From NCBI GenBank assembly GCA_027076905.1, contig JALTGP010000259.1:1-41457 (forward strand): a DNA stretch of 41,457 nt. The letters run 5' to 3'. The DNA is from Campylobacteraceae bacterium. GTDB lineage: Bacteria > Campylobacterota > Campylobacteria > Campylobacterales > Sulfurovaceae. Each line of letters begins with the position of its first letter. Positions within the stretch are counted from its first letter, which is position 1. Of this stretch, positions 26,704 through 34,459 are shown in pieces. The position numbers were made by a program, and so were the translations under genes. The notes under the pieces are model-generated. The model searched no databases, was not told where the DNA came from, and saw nothing but the letters and a program-made list of their open reading frames with translations.

Positions 26704-28188
26704 ATGAATGAAAATAACTCTAGTCCATTAATAGAAGCGTTTGGAGAACTCTCTAAAATAGTTCTAATGCTGTTTAGTAGCATCCGAAAATTTTTTGAAA
26801 GACATATCTCCTATCAAGCAGTTATACTGCTCTCTATCATCTCTTTTTCTACCTCTTACTATGGTTTTTTATCATTGGTTTCAGACGGGATGTTACTTAC
26901 TAAAATACTCTTTTTTGCGGTGGTTGCTGTCATCCAAATAGCACTGGTATACTCGATTAGTCAACTATATGTTAGAGAATTTTTTTCTCGCCATATTTTT
27001 AGAGCCTCTCTACTGCTCTCTACTTATATCTTGTCACTTTTTATCTCAGTACTGTTTAGTTTTAATTTCTACTATAAGATTTTTTCTGCGTCACAATTCT
27101 CACAACGAAATGTAACACTACAGTTAGAGGGAATCAAGGAGAAGCTAGAGGATGCCCAAAGCAGTTTTGACTCTATCTATATCTCATTAAAAAGTCTTAG
27201 TGATTACTCTATGAAACGCTCTATTGAAGAGAGTCGTATGGGTGGAACCTGTGACGAGACTAAAATACCAACCCCAGGACCTAGAAGTGCATTACGCCAA
27301 TATGAGAGTCAACTTTTTGCCAGTCATCTAATCTCGGTGGGAGAGCTTCAAGCTAAGATGGGGGTTGAGATTCAAAAGGTAAAGGTTTTACTGAAAAATT
27401 TTAACCCTAAAAAAGATGATATTGAGGCACTTGAAGAGCAGGTCAATAAAAAAATAGGAATGATTAACCGTATCTTTAGAGAGGGGGAGATTACCCTTTT
27501 ACCCAAGGTTTTGTTGGCTCATAGTGGTACTAAAAGAATGAGAATGGAGTCACTGGGTCGAAGCATCTCCTGCCCTGATAGTAGAATTAGCCAAAAAATC
27601 AGCACTATTATCGAAAATTTAAACTCCCTACAGTTTTTGAAAAAAGTAAGTTTTTTTGATGCCAATGACCAACAGCAACTTATAGAGAGAACCATCAATG
27701 TACTTCTTGCGATTATCCCATTTACAGATACCACAGTTGTCCCTATTGACCAGATGAGTTCCCCAAATGATGTAACACAGAGCGACGTTAAAGCAATTGG
27801 ATTGGGATTTTTAGTCGATTTCTTTATATTCTTTTTTACTATCTTATCCAAAGACCCTTATCGTGCTAGGTTCTTTACCGAGGAGACCATTAGAGAGTAT
27901 CAAAAGCTTTCGTTACGTAGAACACTTAAACCCTTTTTATTTGAAGGGCATTTCTATTATCATCTGATAATTCCCAATAAGAAGAGAAATATTAAACTTG
28001 ATGAGATTGTAACCAAGTTTCAAGTAGATAAAATGCTAACACTTACAGGTAGCAATGTAGACTATAGAGAGCTTCTTTTGATGCACCAGATAAAACTCAG
28101 AAATTTTGAGACAAGTACTTTTCAAGTCTATAAAGTAAAAAAGCGTAAATATGAGACGCTTGTTGTAGAGATAGATAGGTTGTCTTAA
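26704..28188 (+). CDS. Multi-pass membrane protein partnered with a pseudo-PBP
   Basis: I recognise no family. The 494-residue protein has three membrane helices near the N-terminus (about 38-56, 63-83 and 98-122). A large soluble region (about 130-355) with coiled-coil stretches (near 135-160 and 205-260) follows, then a fourth helix (about 362-382) and a 110-residue cytoplasmic-looking end. A putative extracytoplasmic region has two cysteines (GGTCDETKI and SISCPDSR) that could pair. No ribosome-binding site is seen before the ATG. The next gene starts on the base after its stop, so both proteins are probably made together and may form a complex. A cell-envelope role is inferred only from that partner. 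Confidence 0.8.
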   Translation: MNENNSSPLIEAFGELSKIVLMLFSSIRKFFERHISYQAVILLSIISFSTSYYGFLSLVSDGMLLTKILFFAVVAVIQIALVYSISQLYVREFFSRHIFRASLLLSTYILSLFISVLFSFNFYYKIFSASQFSQRNVTLQLEGIKEKLEDAQSSFDSIYISLKSLSDYSMKRSIEESRMGGTCDETKIPTPGPRSALRQYESQLFASHLISVGELQAKMGVEIQKVKVLLKNFNPKKDDIEALEEQVNKKIGMINRIFREGEITLLPKVLLAHSGTKRMRMESLGRSISCPDSRISQKISTIIENLNSLQFLKKVSFFDANDQQQLIERTINVLLAIIPFTDTTVVPIDQMSSPNDVTQSDVKAIGLGFLVDFFIFFFTILSKDPYRARFFTEETIREYQKLSLRRTLKPFLFEGHFYYHLIIPNKKRNIKLDEIVTKFQVDKMLTLTGSNVDYRELLLMHQIKLRNFETSTFQVYKVKKRKYETLVVEIDRLS

Positions 28189-30471
28189 ATGAATGATGTA
28201 GTTTGGAATATAAAGTTAAAAATGAACTCCATGCTCCAAGAGCTAAAGTGGCATTTTAATTTAAAACGTAGAAGTATGCAAGGGTATCTGGAGCTAACCA
28301 CTCTCTTTCCTAAAGTTTTAGGTATCTATATGTTGGCTCTTTTGGTTGATTTTGGAAAAACACTTGTTTTTCTAAAAAATATTATCCGTCAAAAAGTGAT
28401 ACTACTCCCTCTTTTTATAATGTTAACCCTGCTTAGTTATTATCTTTTTTTAATTGCAGGAGAGCCTGAAGATATTAAGTTTGATAAAAAGTTTTTACCT
28501 CAATACTACTATGACACTTCTATCGAGATTCGCGACCAAGAGAGAAGATTGGCAGGGTCAATATCCCAACCCAATAGCTCAACAGCGAACCCTTCTCTCT
28601 TTGTGGATAAAGTACCCACCTTTTTTTGGAATCTTTTAAAAGAGAGAATTGACCCTCATTTGAATTTTGATAACAACGCCACTACTTTTTTTGAAGCACT
28701 GGGAGAAAACCCACGATACTTCAATGGGATAGATATATTAGAGCCGTTGGTACAGAGTAAAAATTTGGTAAAAAATATGCTTATGGAGCAGAGTTTTAGT
28801 ATCGACCCCAATCCCACATTGACCCAAAGACTTGTCTCCTCTTTTATGAATAGATATAGTAGTACCCCCATTAGTAATATAGAAAAGCTAAAACTAGCCA
28901 AGACCTTTTATCATAAGCTAAAGGCAAACAATGGTCTTAATTTTAAGCGTTGGGTGAGCAGTGAACATAGTTTTTTTCATTTTGAAAATCAAAGTTATGG
29001 ACTACGAGATACTGCAGAGATTTTTTTTGGTAAATCACTTAAAAATTTAACTCTAGCCCAACAGGTAATTTTAGTAGCTATGTATCAAAAAAGTTACCAT
29101 TTAGATAGCTCTATGCAGATTCAAGACAGAGAGTGGAAAGAGATAAAAAGAGTAGCCATAGAGATTATTGACACATCTGAATTAACCTTAGAGAGTTATT
29201 TTTTAACCTCTCAGGTTACAAAAATGACCAAGCCAAATCTTCCTTATTTCCCAGATGAACTTATGGAGGTTATTGGTAAAATTACTTCTAAAAACAGAGA
29301 GGCGATAAGTACCCTACCACTGAGAAGTCAAGAGCTTTTAAAAAGTACTAAAGATGTCATAACCCAAGAGTTAGATAAACTATATAAACTATTTAACATT
29401 ACCCCTAGAACAAAACTTATTACCAAGATAGAGCTGAATTTTCCCATTGCCAATAACTTCTATTTTAACAACTATCTTACCGAAAAAAGTGATGCGTTGG
29501 ACATTGATAAACTGTGGGTCTCTGTGGTCAATGAGGAGGGGGAGTTTATCCGTCTCTATCAAAAAAATCTGGGCTATCAAAACCCACCACAGATTGGAAA
29601 TATTGCCAAAGTATTTACATCACTTCTCTTTGTGGATAGGGGGGATAAGTATTATAGTACCTACTGTAACAAAGCTAAAGAGGATATTATCGACCCTACA
29701 GGACATAGAGGGAGTTTGAAATGTAATAGTCACTCATGGATAGAGGCACGACGACTCTTTGCCACAGAATCCATGTTGCCTCTTTATGATGGCTTTGTAC
29801 GATACCGACAACAAGATAGACGTGGTCTTCACATATATTATGAACCCATTTATAGCAAAAAAATTGAGCTTCTCTACCGTAATCTTTGGCTTCAAACACT
29901 ACAAGACAATGAACCAAGAGATGATTTTGGCTTAGGAAAACTACAGATGACCCCCCTTGATTTTCAGGTGAGTCTTCATAAAATTACACAGATGCTCTAC
30001 CGTCCCAATAGTATGTTTTATGATGCTAAGTTAATTAAAAATCTCTCATTTTATACCATTGAAAAGAGCCATGTTGCCCAAAAACCTGCTCATCTATCTT
30101 TTCATTCACCTGCACCAATATCACCATCTTTTGAGTCCTTTTTTACCTCGGACAAGCGTAGTACACTCAAAACTTTACTTAAAGCCCCTATATATCAATC
30201 ATATGGAACATTACGATGGATGAGAAATTACAGAAATATTAAGTTTGAATTTGCACAAGAGAGCAATAGAGGAGATAACCACTGGCTAACAGGAGCATTT
30301 AAGAAGTCAGGAAAACATTACAGCTTTGTTATCTATTTAGGTCAAAAGAACCTATCCAAAGAGAGTGCCAAAAGAGCTATTGAGAAGATAATGGAGCTAA
30401 CTATCATCTCGGTAAATAACCCTAAAGATATCAGACATCACTACATGGAGCGGGTTTTTGGAGGAGTATAG
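28189..30471 (+). CDS. Divergent class A PBP-like protein, probably catalytically inactive
   Basis: This 760-residue protein has membrane segments near 36-55 and 65-85 and a long periplasmic part. The clearest homology is YGLRDTAEIFFGKSLKNLT (270-288), the conserved end of glycosyltransferase-51 domains, followed by LAQQVILVAMYQKS. Downstream the order matches a transpeptidase domain, but the active-site residues are altered. Where SxxK should stand it has N471-I-A-K474, the SxN triad reads S528-M-L530, and no KTG is found near 688-695. The first GT51 Glu motif is also off-register (E152, H157, D161). Family membership is moderately supported; lack of activity is inferred. The stop abuts the convergent flavoprotein stop. 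Confidence 0.65.
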   Translation: MNDVVWNIKLKMNSMLQELKWHFNLKRRSMQGYLELTTLFPKVLGIYMLALLVDFGKTLVFLKNIIRQKVILLPLFIMLTLLSYYLFLIAGEPEDIKFDKKFLPQYYYDTSIEIRDQERRLAGSISQPNSSTANPSLFVDKVPTFFWNLLKERIDPHLNFDNNATTFFEALGENPRYFNGIDILEPLVQSKNLVKNMLMEQSFSIDPNPTLTQRLVSSFMNRYSSTPISNIEKLKLAKTFYHKLKANNGLNFKRWVSSEHSFFHFENQSYGLRDTAEIFFGKSLKNLTLAQQVILVAMYQKSYHLDSSMQIQDREWKEIKRVAIEIIDTSELTLESYFLTSQVTKMTKPNLPYFPDELMEVIGKITSKNREAISTLPLRSQELLKSTKDVITQELDKLYKLFNITPRTKLITKIELNFPIANNFYFNNYLTEKSDALDIDKLWVSVVNEEGEFIRLYQKNLGYQNPPQIGNIAKVFTSLLFVDRGDKYYSTYCNKAKEDIIDPTGHRGSLKCNSHSWIEARRLFATESMLPLYDGFVRYRQQDRRGLHIYYEPIYSKKIELLYRNLWLQTLQDNEPRDDFGLGKLQMTPLDFQVSLHKITQMLYRPNSMFYDAKLIKNLSFYTIEKSHVAQKPAHLSFHSPAPISPSFESFFTSDKRSTLKTLLKAPIYQSYGTLRWMRNYRNIKFEFAQESNRGDNHWLTGAFKKSGKHYSFVIYLGQKNLSKESAKRAIEKIMELTIISVNNPKDIRHHYMERVFGGV

Positions 30472-30480
30472 CTACTCCTC
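30461..30480. terminator. Bidirectional hairpin at touching convergent stops
   Basis: GAGGAGTA and TACTCCTC form an 8-bp stem with the loop TAGC. It overlaps the last codons of both convergent genes, which leave no intergenic base between them. It may end transcription from both sides. Confidence 0.5.
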
Positions 30481-31437
30481 TTTCACTCTTTGGTTTAAGA
30501 TATGCGTCACAATTCGATAGCCATGATTTAGAGCAATAGCGATACTTCCACCACTGGCAAAAGCAATATCCCCTGCGATATATAGCCCTTTGGTCTCACA
30601 CTCATAGTTATCATCAAAAATAGGTTCCCCTTTCTCATCGAGTGTAACGCCACATGCTTTGAGAAAATCTTTGGGAGTAGTGCCTCCTATTGCGTAGATG
30701 GCTCGGTCATAAAATTGATGTGAACCATCTACAAAGTTTATACGAATCTTCCCTTGTTCATTGACCACACTCTCAATATCCACACCTAACTTTAAAATTA
30801 CTCTTCCTTTATCGGAAAAATCTTTTATCATTGCTTGGTTGGTAGGATTGGGACGACCTAAGGTATCTCTACGATAGTTCAATGTCACATGGTTTGCCTC
30901 ACTAAGCTCACACGCATACTCCACGGCACTGTCTCCACCACCTACTACTAAAATCTTCTCTTCATTTCCACATTTATCAAGGTTATAGTTTACCTGTGTT
31001 CGAATTGATGTGGGAATTTTATAGTGAGGTTTATTAGGTTTTCCCATTCTACCAATACTTACAATGATATTTGTACTCTGATAAGCACCACGTGTAGTAT
31101 GTACAGAGAAGAAACCCTTCTCTTTTTCAACTTTTGTAACTTCACAATTAAAAAGACTGTCTATCACCTCATCATCTAGTAATTTATCAAAATAGTCCAA
31201 CGTACTCTCTTTTGTTCCATCGACAAACGCTACATTTCCCTCTAGTACGACCTCTTGCCCTTGCCAATCTTTATCCACACGCTTTTTATCTTTGTAAAAT
31301 TTACGAATAGTATGAGAGTGATTGTCTGTTTTTTCTATCAATAAAACTTTTTTTAATCCCAAAACTTTAGCCTCTACCACAGAACCTATTCCCCCTGGAC
31401 CACCACCAATGATTATCAAATCATAGATATCCTGCAT
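30472..31437 (-). CDS. Thioredoxin-reductase-like NAD(P)/FAD oxidoreductase
   Basis: The 321-residue protein has two Rossmann folds: FAD-binding IIGGGPGG (about 9-16) and NAD(P)-binding VVGGGDSAVEYA (about 164-175). The FAD-closing motif GLYIAGDIAFASGGSIAIALNHG lies near the end. The redox-active CxxC of true thioredoxin reductases is absent from its usual position. It therefore belongs with the CxxC-less group that includes ferredoxin/flavodoxin-NADP reductases and YpdA-like bacillithiol-disulfide reductases. The substrate is unknown. The gene is divergent from the DoxX gene across a spacer with direct repeats. Confidence 0.85.
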   Translation of the reverse strand: MQDIYDLIIIGGGPGGIGSVVEAKVLGLKKVLLIEKTDNHSHTIRKFYKDKKRVDKDWQGQEVVLEGNVAFVDGTKESTLDYFDKLLDDEVIDSLFNCEVTKVEKEKGFFSVHTTRGAYQSTNIIVSIGRMGKPNKPHYKIPTSIRTQVNYNLDKCGNEEKILVVGGGDSAVEYACELSEANHVTLNYRRDTLGRPNPTNQAMIKDFSDKGRVILKLGVDIESVVNEQGKIRINFVDGSHQFYDRAIYAIGGTTPKDFLKACGVTLDEKGEPIFDDNYECETKGLYIAGDIAFASGGSIAIALNHGYRIVTHILNQRVKEE

Positions 31438-31490
31438 TGTTATTCCTTTTTATTATATATTTTACTTATTATATCTTTTTCCTTATAACA

Positions 31491-31542
31491 AAATATTTAT
31501 TATAAATATTTATTATAAATATTCAAGATAAATATTCAATAT
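31491..31542. repeat. Four 13-bp direct repeats (iteron-like)
   Basis: Units at 31491, 31504, 31517 and 31530 read AAATATTTATTAT twice, then AAATATTCAAGAT and AAATATTCAATAT. A fifth, decayed unit may follow at 31543-31555. The array ends about 40 bp before the DoxX promoter -10 and begins about 50 bp before the divergent flavoprotein start. Helically phased protein binding or intrinsic DNA bending are possible roles. Confidence 0.6.
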
Positions 31543-31583
31543 AATTATTTTAAATAAAAAAAAACAATATATTTGTCTTCTTT

Positions 31584-31592
31584 TGATATAAT
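31584..31592 (+). promoter_or_regulatory. Extended -10 promoter of the DoxX-cytochrome cluster
   Basis: TGATATAAT is an extended -10 element 31 bp before the DoxX-type ATG. AAAAAGG at about 31607-31613 is the likely ribosome-binding site. Confidence 0.6.
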
Positions 31593-31623
31593 CTTATAAA
31601 AAACAAAAAAAGGTATTATCATA

Positions 31624-31983
31624 ATGAAAAGTCAAGAGGCAAAGAGGATATTAAGCATTGGTGTTGCGATATTGTTATTATTTCACTGTGTACACAATGC
31701 AACCTATAGTGTTGATTCTATTATCGAAATACTACAAAATCAAGATATCCCCTTTGCCGAATATCTTGTATATGCCCTATTTTTAAGTGAACTTATCGTA
31801 CCAATACTGCTTTTATGTAATCAACTAGTCAATATTGCAGGTACGCTAATTGTAATTAATATTTCTATTGACCATCTATTAGAGATAACTAAATATGGTG
31901 CTTGGGGTGTTGAAGTTCCCATGCTTTATCTCATTATAGGAGCCACTCTTGCTCTATGGAAAAATGAGACTACCCTCAACTAA
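31624..31983 (+). CDS. DoxX-family small membrane protein
   Basis: The 119-residue protein is almost entirely membrane-embedded, with four predicted helices (about 9-25, 45-65, 70-87, 94-112). The spacing and the E-xxVPILLL segment in helix 2 fit the DoxX/DoxD-like family. These proteins occur with quinone- or sulfur-linked redox systems, but biochemical roles are proven for few of them. The dodecahaem cytochrome gene starts 61 bp downstream on the same strand, so a shared transcript is plausible. Confidence 0.7.
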   Translation: MKSQEAKRILSIGVAILLLFHCVHNATYSVDSIIEILQNQDIPFAEYLVYALFLSELIVPILLLCNQLVNIAGTLIVINISIDHLLEITKYGAWGVEVPMLYLIIGATLALWKNETTLN

Positions 31984-32044
31984 GAGGCTACTTTTTAGAT
32001 AAAAACAAGTAATATTACACTATTCTAAAATAAAAAGAGTACAT

Positions 32045-34408
32045 ATGAGAATTTTATCCATTATTATACTGTTAATATTTAACATTTATGCCAATAGCTG
32101 TTTGGAGTGCCATAAAGGCATCGAGCATATACGAAACGACTCCTCTAAAATGATGCAAGAGATTCTTAAAGTTGCCAAGAGGGCAGGTGCAAAAGGAAAT
32201 GATTGTATCGTCTGTCATGGGGGAAATCCAGCATCAGATGATAAAAATATCTCTCACTCGGGGACTTTAAAGTATTTCTTAAGCCATAAAGGTCCCAAAG
32301 AGTTTTACCCCTCACCCACAAGTCAATGGATAAACATCAATACTTGTGGGATGTGTCATCAAGAGCAGGTTAAGGCACAATGGAACTCTCTGATGAATAC
32401 CGAAGCAGGAAAAATTCATGGAGCATTATGGAGTTTTGGAAAAAGTGATGGCTATAACCACACAGAGTCTAATTATGATAGTAATAATACCCATGAACGA
32501 CTAGGCACTAAAATTTATCAAAAATATATGGCAGAACTCTCAAAAAAAGAGCCACAAGCCTTTCCAAAACACTCAACATCTCTACCCAAAGCACCCACAG
32601 CCAAAGAGATAGAAAAAGACCCATCCTTGGCTGTTTACACCTATCTACGTCAAGAGTGTCTACGTTGTCACACAGGGGGAAAAGGGCGAAAAAGACGAGG
32701 AGACTACCGAGGAATGGGTTGTGCATCTTGTCATATTCCATACTCCAATGAGGGATTTTATGAGGGGAATGATAGCAAGATACCCCATAACAAAGCAGGT
32801 CATCTCCTCACCCATCAAATCCAATCTTCACGAAAAGTCAAAGTAAATATTCATGGAACTAACTACTCAGGAGTGCCTGTGGAGACATGTACCACTTGTC
32901 ACAACCGTGGTAAACGAATTGGAGTGAGTTATCAAGGTCTAATGGAAACAGAATATCAATCTACTTTCGACAGTGAGGGGAATGGACAGCCCAAACTGCA
33001 TACCAAACGATACTTACATCTAACCGAAGATATCCACTACTCCAAAGGAATGCTCTGTCAAGATTGTCATACAAGTAATGATATGCATGGTGATGGCTTT
33101 ATGACAGGGGCAAATTTAGGAGCGGTAGAGATAGAGTGTCAAGATTGTCATGGAACCACTAAAAAATATCCGTGGGAGTTGCCTCTAGGCTACTCAGATG
33201 AGTTTGATACCAAACCCAAAGAGGGAAAAGGTAGAGGTACAACACTTACTCTTGCTGAGTATCTCAAAAAAGGGGCAATCCCAAAAGATAAAGGAGATGG
33301 ATTTTTATTAAGTGCTAGAGGAAATCCCCTAACCAAAGCGGTGAGACATGGTGATAAGGTCATTATGCACCTAGCCTCTGGAAAAGATATTGAGTTAACC
33401 CCACTCAAAAAACTAAAAGAGGATAAAAAACTTTCCAAACACGCACTCATCGCTATGGACAAGATAGAAGCACATACGAATAAATTGGAGTGTTATACCT
33501 GTCATGCCACATGGGCACCTCAATGTTATGGGTGTCATGTCAAAATAGACTACTCAGGAGGCAAACAGAACCCTGATTACCTAGAGGCTTCTAAATATCA
33601 TAACAAACACGGTATGACAGGAGAGAATACCCTAAAAGATTTTTTGGTTGATGGAAAAGTAACCGAAACACGAAGCTATTTGCGTTGGGAGAACCCTGCT
33701 CTTAGCCAAAATGGAGAGGGAAGAGTCTCTCCTACTATTCCAGGGTGTCAAACTACGGTAACTGTTATTGGTAAAGATGGGAAGGCTCTCCTACAAAACC
33801 ATATCTTTAAAATCCCCAATGTTGAAGGGGCAGGAGAAGAGGGACAAAATGCTATTACTATGTCACAAGTCAACCCACACACCATTACTAAAAAATCTCG
33901 AACTTGTGAGAGTTGTCACACTTCCAAAAAAGCGTTGGGGATGGGGATAGAAGGGGGAAAATATTTTGGAGACCAAACCCAAACAGCCGTGATTGACTTG
34001 ATGACGGCTGATAAAAAAGTCCTACCAAAGAGAGTTGATGAGCAGATACCTGCTATTCCTAATCTCAAACATGACTACTCTGTCATGATAGATGAAAATG
34101 GCACACAGGTACAAACAGTAGATAACCATTGGACGTTAGCAAACCCTTTGAGTAAAGAGAGTCGAGATAAACTTGATAGAAGCGGTGTCTGTTTTAGCTG
34201 TCATCAAGATATACCAGAGGGTAGTTTGGCAATTTCAGCGATGAATCATGTGGCGAATATGGTAGGAGTTGAAATAGATAATGAGATGCATGGGGATATA
34301 CTAAATAAGAGCATCAAGATTTCGGCTTGGATTCAAATTGGATTGCCTTTACTTTTTGCTCTTTTAGGCTTAATTTGGACTGTCCGTAGAAAAAGAGTAA
34401 AAAAATAG
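32045..34408 (+). CDS. Dodecahaem c-type cytochrome with C-terminal membrane anchor
   Basis: The 787-residue protein has a signal peptide (about 1-17) and twelve CXXCH motifs. The first are at residues 19 and 54; in order they read CLECH, CIVCH, CGMCH, CLRCH, CASCH, CTTCH, CQDCH, CQDCH, CYTCH, CYGCH, CESCH and CFSCH. Between the tenth and eleventh lies a haem-free stretch of roughly 130 residues. A single C-terminal helix (about 762-780) and the basic tail RRKRVKK anchor it in the inner membrane with the haems in the periplasm. It would collect or deliver several electrons, perhaps exchanging with the quinone pool through a partner. Neither substrate nor named family can be fixed by eye. Confidence 0.9.
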   Translation: MRILSIIILLIFNIYANSCLECHKGIEHIRNDSSKMMQEILKVAKRAGAKGNDCIVCHGGNPASDDKNISHSGTLKYFLSHKGPKEFYPSPTSQWININTCGMCHQEQVKAQWNSLMNTEAGKIHGALWSFGKSDGYNHTESNYDSNNTHERLGTKIYQKYMAELSKKEPQAFPKHSTSLPKAPTAKEIEKDPSLAVYTYLRQECLRCHTGGKGRKRRGDYRGMGCASCHIPYSNEGFYEGNDSKIPHNKAGHLLTHQIQSSRKVKVNIHGTNYSGVPVETCTTCHNRGKRIGVSYQGLMETEYQSTFDSEGNGQPKLHTKRYLHLTEDIHYSKGMLCQDCHTSNDMHGDGFMTGANLGAVEIECQDCHGTTKKYPWELPLGYSDEFDTKPKEGKGRGTTLTLAEYLKKGAIPKDKGDGFLLSARGNPLTKAVRHGDKVIMHLASGKDIELTPLKKLKEDKKLSKHALIAMDKIEAHTNKLECYTCHATWAPQCYGCHVKIDYSGGKQNPDYLEASKYHNKHGMTGENTLKDFLVDGKVTETRSYLRWENPALSQNGEGRVSPTIPGCQTTVTVIGKDGKALLQNHIFKIPNVEGAGEEGQNAITMSQVNPHTITKKSRTCESCHTSKKALGMGIEGGKYFGDQTQTAVIDLMTADKKVLPKRVDEQIPAIPNLKHDYSVMIDENGTQVQTVDNHWTLANPLSKESRDKLDRSGVCFSCHQDIPEGSLAISAMNHVANMVGVEIDNEMHGDILNKSIKISAWIQIGLPLLFALLGLIWTVRRKRVKK

Positions 34409-34459
34409 TGACTTAAAAAAAGATAAATAAAAATAAATTATAATATAAAAAGAGAAGTA

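Noticed and set aside
28189-30471. Ordinary bifunctional PBP1a/1b
   Set aside because: The SxxK, SxN and KTG residues expected for transpeptidase activity are not present at the aligned positions.
30472-31437. True thioredoxin reductase (trxB)
   Set aside because: The CxxC redox pair that should follow the NAD(P)-binding domain is missing.
31491-31555. Iterons as a plasmid replication origin
   Set aside because: No Rep gene is nearby and the surroundings (secA, era, thrC, tol-pal) are chromosomal.
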